NCBI RefSeq assembly: GCF_900168055.1
Contig: NZ_FUYS01000002.1
Span: forward strand, 888 to 64,887
DNA length: 64,000 nucleotides
Reading direction: 5' to 3'
Source of the DNA: Parapedobacter luteus
Lineage (GTDB): Bacteria; Bacteroidota; Bacteroidia; Sphingobacteriales; Sphingobacteriaceae
A program made the position numbers and the translations under genes. A model generated the notes under the pieces. That model saw only the letters and a list, made by a program, of their open reading frames with translations, searched no databases and was not told where the DNA came from. The first letter of the stretch is position 1. Every line of letters starts with the position of its first letter. Positions 7,687 through 18,089 of the stretch are shown here, piece after piece.

Positions 7687-9999
7687 TTAGAATGGATATC
7701 CAATCGCCAAATTGAATACCAAATTATTCCGCCGCCAATCGGGGCTGCGGAAATTGATTTCGTCGAATAGCCAACGTTCACCCTTTGGCCGGTACGGGAT
7801 ACGCAGTGGCATGGCTAAATCACCCCGGAGAATCAAGAACGTAAAATCAAACCGCAAGCCCAATCCGGCCCCTACAGCCATCTCGTTGACGAAATTGCTG
7901 CTGAACGCTGCTCCCGGCTTTTCGGGGTCTGAGTTTTGCAGCCAGACATTGCCCGCATCGACGAACGCCGCCCAATGTACGATGCTATTTAGCCGCGCAC
8001 GGTATTCAGTGTTTAATTCGATTTTGATGTCGCCGGTCTGATCAGCAAAAAAGTTGTTTTCGCCATAGAATTCGGGGGTATAAGAGCCCGGGCCCAGTGT
8101 CCGTGCACGGAATGCCCGTATGCCATTTGGACCACCCGAAAAAAATTGTTTCACATATGGAAGTTGCGTGGAATTGCCATAAGAATAACCAAGTCCCGCC
8201 ATTGCCCGGGAGGCTAATGTAGCATTCGTTCCCAATTTCATGTAATGCCTAAAATCAACTTCAGATTTTATGTATTGCGAAAAGTTGGCGTTGAAGATTT
8301 GGTACTGGCGCCCTTCGCGGACATTTGCACCCCGAATGAGCCCGTAAAGGTTGGCCGAGAGATCCAGCCCTCCCTTGAAATAGAAGGTGTGCTTGAGGTC
8401 CGTCCGCGCCGTATTGGTACGGGTATAATTGTAAATGGGACCAAAGGTAAACTGCGGCTCAATGGCATGCCGGAGTGGTGGCACCGTATCCATAAGCGCC
8501 TGGTATGCATCGGTGATGTTCCAGGGTTGCACGTAAGCGATCTCGAGTACTTTTAGGTCATGTTCTTTTTCAGTGTTTTCCCGCCACATGTATCCAAATG
8601 AAAACCGCATGGAATTCAGGCTGTACGCCGTACGCCGGTTGAGAAATTCGTAACCGGCGGTAAACACGGTGCGGGGAACGAACCGCCGTGTGGGTTTCCA
8701 GTCAAATGGCGCAATCATGCGCGGAAAGGAAAGGCTTGCCTCAATACCGTAGCGATAGAAGCTAGAATTGAGATTGACGTTGCCCCCCGTTTGTGTCTCG
8801 AAGCCGCCATACACCGTAAAGGTGAGCAGCTCGGCACTCCTGAACGCATTGCGGTGCTGCCAGTTGACATTGATCTCCGACCCGTTGTATACCGCTGCGG
8901 TTTTGCCGAGCAGCTCGATGCGGAGCCCATGTTTGGGCATTGGCGTGAGGTAATAGTACGCATCCAGCTTGTTCGTTGTCTTACCGGCGGAATCCACATC
9001 CACAAATTCGTTGCGGACAAAGCGGAAACTTCCCATGCCGACCAGCTGCCGGATAGTTCGGTTGTGACGCTCCCGGGTATACAATTCGCCCTGCCTTAAA
9101 ATCATGGCGTTGGTCAACGCAAACCTCCGGAAGGTGTGTTCGGGATCGATGAAGTGGTATCCTTGATAAACATTGCCATCGGTCGGATCAGCACGCTGGT
9201 ATCCGCGCTGGGTAAGTGTATAATTCGGATAAATATAAATGTTGTTGATATAATATGGCCGCTTTGCCCTGGCGGGCGTCTCGTTTTTGACCATGACGTA
9301 AAGATCGACCTGGTGATCGCCCGCAACGCTATCCACCTCAACGATGAGGTGGTCCGGGTTGAAATAATAATAGCCTTTGTTTTTCAGTTCATTGTCTATT
9401 CGCTCTCGTTCGGCAATAATATTATCCAGGTTATAAGGCCTGCCCACCTGAAGGAGGGATCCGGACGCCGCAGACTTGATCGCCTTGCCCAGGTCGCTAC
9501 TATCCACATCGAAGGTGACCGACTTAATTCGGTAAATGATATGCGGCGTAGCGGTGTAGGTGACGGTCGCTTTTCGGTTGTCGATGGTGGTATCCGAAGC
9601 CACCTGTGCATGGAAAAAGCCCAAATTTTCGAGTCGGTTGCGAAGCACGTTTTCATTGTATTCCCGGTTGACATCACTCAGGAGCACGGGCGGCTGGCCT
9701 ACTTTGTTTTTGAGCCAATTCCTGAACCCACGGTCGCTTTTGGGCTCACCGGCAATGTTATACAGGTAGAGCTGCGGACGCATACCCAGGATGGTGGTAT
9801 TGGGCTTAGGGCGCAGCAGCGCCTCAAGACCTTCACTCAAGGGGCCGATATACCGCTCAGGAATGGTGTCCGAATTGATTTCGACTTCCCCTTTGACATA
9901 GAGGTGTTCACCTTCTGGCAGGTATTTGAGGTTGCTGCAGCTTGCTAAGCAAAGCAAAGCGAAGGCGACATAGCACAGCGATACCAACCTATTGCTCAT
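7687..9999 (-). CDS. tamL: TamL: lipidated Omp85/TamA-family outer-membrane protein
   Basis: The 770-residue product starts with a lipoprotein signal (MSNRLVSLCYVAFALLCLAS followed by the lipobox cysteine), then POTRA-like alpha/beta repeats to about residue 330, then a 16-strand-type barrel. A conserved Omp85 motif is visible in FSGGPNGIRAFRARTLGPG, and the last strand ends in phenylalanine. With TamB encoded directly upstream it should form the Tam envelope module; in Bacteroidota this TamA homologue is lipidated and called TamL. The ATG at 9999 is chosen because it follows a GGGGGAG ribosome-binding site and opens the lipoprotein signal; an earlier in-frame ATG would add a basic, non-signal extension lying inside tamB. 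It overlaps the tamB stop by 11 bases, suggesting translational coupling. Confidence 0.88.
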   Translation of the reverse strand: MSNRLVSLCYVAFALLCLASCSNLKYLPEGEHLYVKGEVEINSDTIPERYIGPLSEGLEALLRPKPNTTILGMRPQLYLYNIAGEPKSDRGFRNWLKNKVGQPPVLLSDVNREYNENVLRNRLENLGFFHAQVASDTTIDNRKATVTYTATPHIIYRIKSVTFDVDSSDLGKAIKSAASGSLLQVGRPYNLDNIIAERERIDNELKNKGYYYFNPDHLIVEVDSVAGDHQVDLYVMVKNETPARAKRPYYINNIYIYPNYTLTQRGYQRADPTDGNVYQGYHFIDPEHTFRRFALTNAMILRQGELYTRERHNRTIRQLVGMGSFRFVRNEFVDVDSAGKTTNKLDAYYYLTPMPKHGLRIELLGKTAAVYNGSEINVNWQHRNAFRSAELLTFTVYGGFETQTGGNVNLNSSFYRYGIEASLSFPRMIAPFDWKPTRRFVPRTVFTAGYEFLNRRTAYSLNSMRFSFGYMWRENTEKEHDLKVLEIAYVQPWNITDAYQALMDTVPPLRHAIEPQFTFGPIYNYTRTNTARTDLKHTFYFKGGLDLSANLYGLIRGANVREGRQYQIFNANFSQYIKSEVDFRHYMKLGTNATLASRAMAGLGYSYGNSTQLPYVKQFFSGGPNGIRAFRARTLGPGSYTPEFYGENNFFADQTGDIKIELNTEYRARLNSIVHWAAFVDAGNVWLQNSDPEKPGAAFSSNFVNEMAVGAGLGLRFDFTFLILRGDLAMPLRIPYRPKGERWLFDEINFRSPDWRRNNLVFNLAIGYPF

Positions 10000-12900
10000 C
10001 ACTCCCCCTTTCTTCTTGCTGTAGGTCCTCATCCCGTTCATTGCGCAGGGCAGTGTTTTTCCGGGCTGTATCCGGTACGGACGGCACCTGGTCCCCGCCC
10101 TGTTGGTTTTCCGTCGTTTGCTGATTTTGCTGTTCCTGCTGCCGTTCCATTCGCCGCTGTTGCATCCGTTCCCTAAATTCGGGGTCATTTCGTTCGAGGC
10201 TATCCAAGATGACCTTACGCACGCTGTCGCGGTATGCGGTATCGGTCTCCATCCGTTCGACGTCCCAACGGCGTCGAAACTGGCGGCTTTCCGTGTTGAA
10301 TTCATCCGCCAGACGGCTTCTACGATTGAAGATTTCCCTAAATTCGTTGTAATCCATGTTTACGATGAAGCCGAGGCCCGTTTCTACGAACTGGCCCTGC
10401 AGCGTGATTTGGTATTGATTTTTGCGGTAGGCCCTTGCCATATAACGGCCGTCATCGGTGAGCTGGTAATCAACAGCGATGTCCCCGGCGATGTTGGTGG
10501 TTTGTTCCCCCGGCCGTGCATTGCCTTCTAATTCAAAGTTTGATCCTACGGTTACCTTCATACGGTCATTGAAAAGCATTTTGGATACGCCTATGTTAAG
10601 GTCGGTTCGGTTTTGTCCTGTTCCGGTGCTGTAGTCCTCTTCCGATTGTAAGCTGAAGTCAAATTCGACACCTTGAATGAGATCGCCAGCGAGGCGATTG
10701 AGCTGGCCGCTCAGGAAAGAGCTTACGGTATTGCGTGCTATCGCTTCCGCACCGCCGCCGCCAGAAAGGCTTTCGAACGGATTGGCCGCCATGAAGCGCC
10801 CGAGCACAATCAGTGAGAATACCTGCTTGTTCATTTCAGATTCGTTTTCCTGCAGCTGCGCCAATCCGGTATTGACTTTGCTGGCCACATCTTGCGAAAC
10901 CATGGCATTGTCTTCATCCAGATCGATACCAAACTGCAGCTGGGGTTGGAAGAGCTGTTCGCTGATGTGAAGCGTAACGTTAAACGGTACCCGTTGCTTA
11001 TACAAATTTGGGGATTCTGTGCCGATTTGGTTTTGTACCAATTCCAGTGTCGGTGCTCTTAAGTTATATACGGCGGTAATATCCATGCGGGCATCCATCG
11101 GATCACCTGTCCAGGTGAGTGTACTCCCTTTTCTGAATTGGAATAAACGTTTTACCGGGCCGAATGAAAACGAATAATTGCCCGACTCAACGGTATACGT
11201 ACCGTTTAACGTGATATCCCCACTGGGATCGATACCGGCATTCAATTCGGCCTCTCCCTGGATTGTCAGCGCATCCTGGCTACCGGGATCGATGACAACG
11301 GTAAAGACGGCGTCCTTATCGGTCACAACGTTGACGGATACGTTAAGGCCGCCCAATTCGGTATGCGTAAGGGAGTCGACCTTGGCAAACACGTTGGCGC
11401 GGGCTGTGTCGCTCCGGTTGACAAACCGCACGATCCCTTGGCGATCCACCATGCCCGGATCATCGTTGGGCAAAACGAAGGTGACATTGGTTTTCTCGTT
11501 TACCAGCAAGGTCCCGCTGACATTGGGATTATTCATGTCTCCCTGGATGCGTAGATTGCTCGACATGAAAAGCCGACCGTAGTACATATCGTTGTCTTCC
11601 TGCGTGGAGTTCAATACCTGAAAATCGTCCGCAACGACGGTTAGTGCAAATGCAAAATCCGTGTAGGTGGTCGTATTGACCGTACCATTGATGACGGCGG
11701 CGTTGCCCACGCTATCTTCTAAGCGGAATTTATTGAAACGAAGACCTTTGTTATTGAAATTGATGCTTTGGTCGTCGATATTAAATGTCGCGTTAAGCAT
11801 GGCGACATTGAGTGTAGCCTTATCAAATAAGAGCGCACCATTGATGCGCGGTTGGTCTACCGTACCGGTGATATTGAGCTTGCCGTTGATAGCCCCAGCG
11901 GTGTTCCGGAGGTATCCCAGGCTGAATGCTTCGAGGGTATGCATGGATAACGGGTTGACATCCAATACGAAATCCAATTGTGACGGCTCATTTGGCGGAT
12001 TGATGAAATCACCCGTCAGCTTTACGTCGTTGCCATTGCCGGTGATGCTGATGTCCGCGGCAAATACGTTTTCACGCTCGTTATTGACCTTCAGATTGAT
12101 GTCGCCTACCGTGTCATTTCCAAAGAAAAACCGGTCAATGGTAATGTCCGATACAAATACGGGCGAAGTTTCAAGCCGTGATATGGTCGCCGTTCCATTG
12201 ATTCCGCCGCCCATATTGAACAGCTCGCTCTCAAGCATTTTACTGAATGTCTCTATTCTGAAATCATTGAAAGTCAGATTTATAGGTGCATTTAACGTGG
12301 AGTCCTGCGATTGCACTGCCATTTCCTGGCCGTTGTTGCGCAAGATAAACTGGTGTGCCCGGATCCCGTCATTGCCAAATAAAATAACGTTCTCTGGGTT
12401 TACCTTCCATTGTTCATAGTTGAGCATGAGTCCATCCTCTTGCAGGTTGAACAGGAAATTCCGCGCATCCACCTTGAGCGCCATCCCCAGGTGATAACGT
12501 TCTTTATCGGCATCATCCTTAATCCACAGACCGAAGTCCAGTTGATTTTTGACGACGGTGCCACTGAGCAACGTATTAATAAGCTCGATGTTACCCAGCC
12601 CAATCCGGTTGATGAGGGCATTGTAATATAAGGTGCTGTCGTAGGTGTTGATATCGACGCCGACATGGTCTATCGTGGTACCTGCATAGACAACGCGCGG
12701 CGCGGTGACCTTGGCGAGCAACAGTTTTTCGGCGCTATTGAATGACCCATCCAGCATCACGTCTTCCATCTCCGTGAGGTCCGGCAGCAGCCCTTGGATA
12801 AACCGCGAACGGGTAAATTGGGCACTGAAGTCAAACCGTTGGGGCGTATATTCAAAGGTTGGCGCTATCGAATCAGGCTGGTAGTACACCGCAAGGATAT

Positions 12901-15301
12901 CTTGTACGGATGCTCCCAATTCGCTGAGCTTGAAGTTGCCTACCATGTGTGCATTTAGAAACTCTGACCGCAGTTGCAGCATGTTGGATGTATCTCGTGC
13001 GATGGCGCGTAGCCGCACGGTATCCAAGGTATAGCGCTCGTCATTGTAAGCAATAGAAGAATTGACGATATCCACCGTCCCGTTTAGGTGGTCAATATCT
13101 GCCGTCTCCAGATCAGCTACAAGGCGTCCATGGTAACGGAATTCATCCTGCATCAGGCCCAGGTTTTTCAAGTTGATGCTGTCGACCATGAGGTTGACGT
13201 TTACGCTCGGGTATTGGCCCCGCATATCGGCATGCGCATCCAGATCAAAATCAATATTGGCGTCGTCGCTGGTCATCGTTGCGGTAATGTCGCCATTTTT
13301 GGCTGTTGCATTGATGCCAATGTTGGTATATTGATAACCCATTGCTTCGAGGCTGAGGAGTTCGGCCTGGATGTCGGCGACGGCCGTTGCCGGATCAAGT
13401 CCTGTACCTTTGGCGTGGGCCGCAAACGATACCTTACCCAGCACCGAATCCATTTTCATCAACTGGCCGATATCAATGTCCGAAATCTGCAGTTGCGCAT
13501 CGTATACGGTGTCGCGCGTCCTGCTATTGACGCGGTAGTCTGCATCCACGTTGGCATTGCCCATCGTGGTATTTAGTTGCATGGCGGTTTGAAAGCCATT
13601 TAGTCCACCGTTGAACGTGCCGGCAAGCCGGATATCGGCCGGCAGGTTGATGCTGTCCGGCAGCAGGCTCGGCGCAATCAGCCGGTCGAGGTCGGCCTTG
13701 CCGGTAACAAATTCCTGCAGGTCAAGATCCACATCCAATCGTTCCATATCGGGCAGCCCTTTGATGTGCGCGCGGGCAACGATGCGGGTCTTATCCAAGG
13801 TTTCCAGCCTGAGGGTGGGGATTTGTAGATCATCCAGCCGGCCGTCGATAGTCGTATTGATGTGGAACGTAACCGGCCAGAGTGGCTCCATCACTTCCAT
13901 CGTATCCAAATCAGGCACGAAATACCGGACGTCTTCCATGCCCAGGTGGCTTTCGCTGATATCGGCCACTATGCGCACACTGCCCAGTTGCTCGGTAATG
14001 GTTTCCAGGGCGGGATAACTTATTTTGATGTAATTGCGGAATAGGGTATGGGGCGTTTCCGCATACAGATCGTCCAATTCAGCACCCTGGTTGGTGTAGA
14101 AGAAGCTGGTCTGCAAGCGGTTCAGCACAAAACCACTGTGATCACGGGCTTTTAGTCCGGCCACACGGCCGCTTATGGTATCCGCGGAATAGCGCAGGTC
14201 GGTCAGTTCCCCTTCAAAATCAGTGATACCGATGTTGCCATAGTCAAATCCCTGAGCTATGCGTGGTTGGTTGGCGTCTTCAAACGCAAAATTGGTGCTG
14301 GCTATGCGTATCGACGATGCGTGCACGCGCCAGTTGACGGGCTCAGCCGGTGCCGCCGTGTCCGCAGCGGAGGAAGGCTTCGTGGTCTGTCCGAAAAAAA
14401 TGCGGGAATCCGATCCGTTTAAATCGATCTCGCGGATATCCACAAACTCGCCATTGAGATCCAGTTTATTGAGCCTTGCCAGCAGTTTGTTTATCCGAAA
14501 GCGGGTATCCATTGCACTTGCTTCATCTACATATGCAAAATCGATAGCCGAGAGGTTGAACGTTTCAAATTCCAATTCCGGCAGCAGTGATGTTGCCGCT
14601 GTATCCGCGATGCCGAAGTCAGCCGCATTGGGCGCTTCCTCAGGTTGGGCGACAGCCCATTGCCTCACCGAACCTTGTAGCCCATTGACGTTTATGCGGG
14701 GAATGCCGAAGCGCATATTTCCTTCCAAATCAAACGTTTCAATCCGCGTATCCAGGTGATTGAGGTTGACTTCTGCAGCCATGCCGATTACCTCGTCACG
14801 GTAGAGGAAGCGGATGCGGTTCAGATTTACCCGGTCGATATCGAATTTCATGGGGGCAGAGCTGTCGGGTTGAGCCGGCTCTTTTTGTTCGGTCACAAAA
14901 GCATTAATGATGTAATCAAAGTTAAACGCGCTGTCGGGAAGCGTTCGGTTTATCTTGGCCGTAATTCCCTGTAAATCGATACGGCCGATTTCCACCGTGT
15001 TGTCCAGCAACTTCAACATGCTGATATCCACCCGTAGTTTTTCTCCGGCAAGGAGCGTGTCGCGGGATTGATCCTCAAAATAAACGCCCTCAAGCACCAA
15101 CATCTTGGGCAAATCAAGACTCACACGAGCAATCCGGACCGGCGTTTTAATTTTATTTTCAAGGTAGGCCGTTACCTTCTGCACGACATAATTCTGGACG
15201 GCAGGAATACGTATCAATACAAAAAGGAGTAAAACCAACCCAATGATGCTCCCGATGATCCAGAGGAGCGTCTTAATTGCTATCCGACCGAACTTATTCA
15301 A
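9989..15301 (-). CDS. tamB: Translocation/assembly module protein TamB
   Basis: A 1770-residue protein with one N-terminal membrane anchor (about residues 8-32, TLLWIIGSIIGLVLLLFVLI), an AsmA-like start, very long repetitive beta-structure and a C-terminal TamB (DUF490) domain recognisable around IDPSGDITLNGTYTVESGNY and GDPMDARMDITAVYNL. The last 90 or so residues are a Gln/Arg/Glu-rich tail. TamB-like proteins bridge the inner and outer membrane and act in outer-membrane protein or phospholipid transfer. The start codon is TTG at 15301: an in-frame TAA lies three codons upstream and the membrane anchor begins at once, so no ATG can serve. The tamL gene overlaps its end. Confidence 0.93.
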   Translation of the reverse strand: MNKFGRIAIKTLLWIIGSIIGLVLLLFVLIRIPAVQNYVVQKVTAYLENKIKTPVRIARVSLDLPKMLVLEGVYFEDQSRDTLLAGEKLRVDISMLKLLDNTVEIGRIDLQGITAKINRTLPDSAFNFDYIINAFVTEQKEPAQPDSSAPMKFDIDRVNLNRIRFLYRDEVIGMAAEVNLNHLDTRIETFDLEGNMRFGIPRINVNGLQGSVRQWAVAQPEEAPNAADFGIADTAATSLLPELEFETFNLSAIDFAYVDEASAMDTRFRINKLLARLNKLDLNGEFVDIREIDLNGSDSRIFFGQTTKPSSAADTAAPAEPVNWRVHASSIRIASTNFAFEDANQPRIAQGFDYGNIGITDFEGELTDLRYSADTISGRVAGLKARDHSGFVLNRLQTSFFYTNQGAELDDLYAETPHTLFRNYIKISYPALETITEQLGSVRIVADISESHLGMEDVRYFVPDLDTMEVMEPLWPVTFHINTTIDGRLDDLQIPTLRLETLDKTRIVARAHIKGLPDMERLDVDLDLQEFVTGKADLDRLIAPSLLPDSINLPADIRLAGTFNGGLNGFQTAMQLNTTMGNANVDADYRVNSRTRDTVYDAQLQISDIDIGQLMKMDSVLGKVSFAAHAKGTGLDPATAVADIQAELLSLEAMGYQYTNIGINATAKNGDITATMTSDDANIDFDLDAHADMRGQYPSVNVNLMVDSINLKNLGLMQDEFRYHGRLVADLETADIDHLNGTVDIVNSSIAYNDERYTLDTVRLRAIARDTSNMLQLRSEFLNAHMVGNFKLSELGASVQDILAVYYQPDSIAPTFEYTPQRFDFSAQFTRSRFIQGLLPDLTEMEDVMLDGSFNSAEKLLLAKVTAPRVVYAGTTIDHVGVDINTYDSTLYYNALINRIGLGNIELINTLLSGTVVKNQLDFGLWIKDDADKERYHLGMALKVDARNFLFNLQEDGLMLNYEQWKVNPENVILFGNDGIRAHQFILRNNGQEMAVQSQDSTLNAPINLTFNDFRIETFSKMLESELFNMGGGINGTATISRLETSPVFVSDITIDRFFFGNDTVGDINLKVNNERENVFAADISITGNGNDVKLTGDFINPPNEPSQLDFVLDVNPLSMHTLEAFSLGYLRNTAGAINGKLNITGTVDQPRINGALLFDKATLNVAMLNATFNIDDQSINFNNKGLRFNKFRLEDSVGNAAVINGTVNTTTYTDFAFALTVVADDFQVLNSTQEDNDMYYGRLFMSSNLRIQGDMNNPNVSGTLLVNEKTNVTFVLPNDDPGMVDRQGIVRFVNRSDTARANVFAKVDSLTHTELGGLNVSVNVVTDKDAVFTVVIDPGSQDALTIQGEAELNAGIDPSGDITLNGTYTVESGNYSFSFGPVKRLFQFRKGSTLTWTGDPMDARMDITAVYNLRAPTLELVQNQIGTESPNLYKQRVPFNVTLHISEQLFQPQLQFGIDLDEDNAMVSQDVASKVNTGLAQLQENESEMNKQVFSLIVLGRFMAANPFESLSGGGGAEAIARNTVSSFLSGQLNRLAGDLIQGVEFDFSLQSEEDYSTGTGQNRTDLNIGVSKMLFNDRMKVTVGSNFELEGNARPGEQTTNIAGDIAVDYQLTDDGRYMARAYRKNQYQITLQGQFVETGLGFIVNMDYNEFREIFNRRSRLADEFNTESRQFRRRWDVERMETDTAYRDSVRKVILDSLERNDPEFRERMQQRRMERQQEQQNQQTTENQQGGDQVPSVPDTARKNTALRNERDEDLQQEERGSDEQ

Positions 15302-15501
15302 TGTAAATTAGTAATTTTAGCTTTATATAACCAATATATAACCTTTAGCTTTTCCTAATACGATAAACAGCGCTGCCTTTCAAAAGGTTTAGCGAAGATG
15401 CTTAAATCTTTTCAGATTCAAAAAAAAGCAAAAATCAAACCATAATGTCCGTATGTTTACAATCTTTTGCCGCCGCCGACGTTATCTATAATAATCAGCA
15501 C

Positions 15502-15635
15502 TTGGAGCAAACGGTAAAGCACAGGTTTTCAATAGACAATAGCGGCCAATTTTGTCAAAACCAATAAACGCACCTGAATTTAAAAGTCAATGTCGCTTTT
15601 AAAAAAATATATTTTTTCTACTTTTGGAGCAAACG
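15502..15635. repeat. 12-bp direct repeat upstream of the E1 gene
   Basis: TTGGAGCAAACG occurs at 15502-15513 and again at 15624-15635, 122 bases apart. The second copy overlaps the end of the predicted -7 box and the likely transcription start, so it could be a regulator site. Confidence 0.4.
15619..15626 (+). promoter_or_regulatory. Predicted Bacteroidota -7 box (TACTTTTG) of the E1 gene
   Basis: TACTTTTG matches TAnnTTTG and lies 19 bases before the ATG at 15646. No clear -33 TTTG is seen at the expected distance. Confidence 0.45.
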
Positions 15636-15645
15636 CAATTTAATT

Positions 15646-18066
15646 ATGTCGGATACCCATATTAAACAAAGCGAACACTCAACTCAGGGCAAACTCAGCT
15701 TTGACGATTTCCGGGCAATCGTCATGGCAGATTACCGGCTTGCGGTGATGAGCAGGTTTGTGAGTTTATTAGGCCGTAAGGAAGTGCTTACCGGTAAAGC
15801 CAAATTCGGTGTTTTCGGGGATGGCAAGGAATTAGCGCAAATAGCCATGGCCAAGGTGTTTCAGCTTGGCGACTGGCGATCAGGATATTACCGGGACCAA
15901 ACCTTTATGTTTGCCTCGGGCATTGTATCGGTATACCAATTTTTCTCCCAGTTATACGCCCATCCGGATGTAGAGGCTGATCCGTCCTCCGCCGGTCGGC
16001 AAATGAACAGCCATTTTGCTACGCGGATGCTTACGCCCGAAGGGAAATGGGTGGATCAGACCTTGATGAAAAACTCAGCAGCAGACATATCCACCACGGG
16101 CGGGCAAATGCCGCGCCTGCTCGGGTTCGGGCTGGCGTCAAAGCTGTATCGCGACAATCCCGAATTAGCCGGTATGAGCACGTTTTCCAACAACGGTAAC
16201 GAGGTGGCTTTCGGTACGGTGGGCAACGCTTCGACATCCGAAGGTGTGTTCCTTGAAGCCGTGAATGCAGCGGGCGTGAGGCAGATTCCAACGGTGATTT
16301 CCATATGGGATGACGGCTATGGCATCTCCGTAGCTAACGATATACAGACCACCAAAGCCGATATCTCCGAGGTATTGAAAGGCTTTCAGCGGGATGAAAA
16401 CGGTGCGGGATATGAGATTTTCAAAGTAAAGGGCTGGGACTATCCGGGCCTTTGCGAGACCTACGAACAAGCTGCGGCAATCAGCAGGGAACACCACATC
16501 CCGGTGCTTATCCACGTAACCGAAATGACGCAACCCCAAGGGCATTCGTCATCGGGGTCGCACGAACGCTACAAATCCCAGGAACGTCTGGCCTGGGAAC
16601 AGGAACATGACTGCATCGTCAAAATGCGAGCGTGGATGATAGAATCGGGCATCGCGAACGAAAATGAGCTGGCGGATATCGAACGTTCGGCAAAAGAAAG
16701 CGTGCGTGCCGAGCAGAAACGAGCGTGGGCAGATTATAACGCGACGCTGAAAAAAGAATCAGACGAAGCCATAGCGCTGCTGGCAGCCATTACGGATGAT
16801 ACCGTGCAAATCCTACTCAATGAGTTAAAATCACTTACAGAGGCGTCGCTCCGGGAAGTATATAGTACTGTCCGGCGGGTTATCCGTGTATTGCGGGGCA
16901 AACAAAGCGACGAAAAGACGGCGCTGTTGGCTTGGTACGCGCAGCGGCAGCAGATCAATGCCGACCGGTACAACACGTACCTGTTTTCAGATACCATAGA
17001 GTCACCTAAGCATGTGGCCGTCGTATCGCCGGAGTATGGCGCAGCAAGTCCGGTGGTAGACGGAAGGGAAGTGCTTAATGCCTGCTTCGATGCAAATTTT
17101 GCAAGAGATGCGCGCCTGGTGGCGTTTGGTGAGGATGTCGGCAAAATCGGTGACGTAAACCAGGGATTTGCCGGACTACAAGCCAAGTACGGCGAACGCC
17201 GTATTTTTGATACGGGCATCCGGGAGTCGGCTATTATCGGGCAAGGAATGGGATTGGCTATGCGGGGATTGCGTCCTATCGCCGAAATCCAGTATCTGGA
17301 TTATTTGGTGTATGGCCTCACGGTTTTGACGGACGACGTGGCCTCCCTCAGCTATCGGACGAAAGGCGGGCAGAAGGCGCCCCTTATCATCCGGACACGT
17401 GGCCATCGGCTGGAGGGCATCTGGCATTCCGGATCGCCAATGAGCATGATCTTGGGATCCATGCGTGGTATACACGTGTGTGTGCCGCGCAACATGACCC
17501 AAGCTGCGGGGATGTACAACACCTTGCTCCGCGGCGATGAGCCGGCCTTGGTTATTGAGTGCCTCAATGGATATCGGCTAAAAGAACGCATGCCGGCCAA
17601 TGTTGGCGAATTTACCGTACCCTTGGGGAAAGCGGAGGTGGTGAAGGAAGGCAACGATGTGACCGTGGTATCCTACGGCTCTACGTTGCGTGTGGTGCAG
17701 GAGGCGTCTGCCGAACTGGAAAAACTCGGTATTTCCATCGAAATTATCGACCCGCAGACCCTGCAGCCCTTTGATGAAGAGCACCGCTGTGCACAGTCAC
17801 TGAGCAAAACCAACCGGCTGCTGGTCGTGGACGAAGATGTGCCCGGTGGTGCTTCTGCCTTTATTCTGCAGCAGGTGCTGGAGGTGCAAAACGGCTATTA
17901 TCACCTCGATGGCCAGCCCCGGACGTTGACAGCAAAAGCGCATCGGCCGCCATATGGCTCAGATGGTGATTATTTTTCCAAACCTTCGGCAGACGACGTC
18001 ATTGAAACGGTATATGCCATCATGCATGAAGCCAATCCGGCGAAGTATCCCGCGTTGTTCGATTAG
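15646..18066 (+). CDS. 2-oxoacid dehydrogenase E1 component, fused alpha and beta subunits
   Basis: The 806-residue protein joins an E1 alpha-like thiamine diphosphate (ThDP) domain (about residues 1-370) to an E1 beta-like domain (about 460-800, REVLNACFDANF, AFGEDVGKIGDVNQGF, a C-terminal transketolase-C region with VVDEDVPGGAS). Such fusions in Bacteroidota are assigned to branched-chain or pyruvate-type 2-oxoacid dehydrogenase complexes, which decarboxylate the oxoacid and pass the acyl group to lipoyl E2; no E2 or E3 gene is present here. In the alpha half the usual GDG...NN metal-binding pattern reads GNASTSEG (Asn194) and IWDDGYGIS (Asp222-Asp223), an apparent reciprocal Asp/Asn exchange. 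The gene is monocistronic, ending 23 bases from a convergent ROK kinase gene. Confidence 0.88.
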   Translation: MSDTHIKQSEHSTQGKLSFDDFRAIVMADYRLAVMSRFVSLLGRKEVLTGKAKFGVFGDGKELAQIAMAKVFQLGDWRSGYYRDQTFMFASGIVSVYQFFSQLYAHPDVEADPSSAGRQMNSHFATRMLTPEGKWVDQTLMKNSAADISTTGGQMPRLLGFGLASKLYRDNPELAGMSTFSNNGNEVAFGTVGNASTSEGVFLEAVNAAGVRQIPTVISIWDDGYGISVANDIQTTKADISEVLKGFQRDENGAGYEIFKVKGWDYPGLCETYEQAAAISREHHIPVLIHVTEMTQPQGHSSSGSHERYKSQERLAWEQEHDCIVKMRAWMIESGIANENELADIERSAKESVRAEQKRAWADYNATLKKESDEAIALLAAITDDTVQILLNELKSLTEASLREVYSTVRRVIRVLRGKQSDEKTALLAWYAQRQQINADRYNTYLFSDTIESPKHVAVVSPEYGAASPVVDGREVLNACFDANFARDARLVAFGEDVGKIGDVNQGFAGLQAKYGERRIFDTGIRESAIIGQGMGLAMRGLRPIAEIQYLDYLVYGLTVLTDDVASLSYRTKGGQKAPLIIRTRGHRLEGIWHSGSPMSMILGSMRGIHVCVPRNMTQAAGMYNTLLRGDEPALVIECLNGYRLKERMPANVGEFTVPLGKAEVVKEGNDVTVVSYGSTLRVVQEASAELEKLGISIEIIDPQTLQPFDEEHRCAQSLSKTNRLLVVDEDVPGGASAFILQQVLEVQNGYYHLDGQPRTLTAKAHRPPYGSDGDYFSKPSADDVIETVYAIMHEANPAKYPALFD

Positions 18067-18089
18067 CAGGCGGGATTGCCCGGGGCCCC

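Larger units (their letters stand above)
15302..15645. other. Divergent intergenic region between tamB and the E1 gene
   Basis: This 344-base AT-rich stretch separates two divergent genes. It holds a -7 box for the E1 gene (15619-15626) and a 12-base direct repeat TTGGAGCAAACG at 15502-15513 and 15624-15635. A 40-codon open frame at 15445-15567 has no recognisable product. I see no RNA gene. Confidence 0.6.

Noticed and set aside
9136-9948. A 270-codon open frame antisense to tamL
   Set aside because: It lies wholly inside tamL, has no recognisable domain and results from the codon bias of the real gene on the other strand.
11667-12419. A 250-codon open frame antisense to tamB
   Set aside because: Serine/leucine-rich composition without motifs, fully covered by tamB; a shadow frame.
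15445-15567. A 40-codon open frame in the tamB/E1 gap
   Set aside because: No ribosome-binding site, promoter or family resemblance; could be chance in AT-rich DNA.
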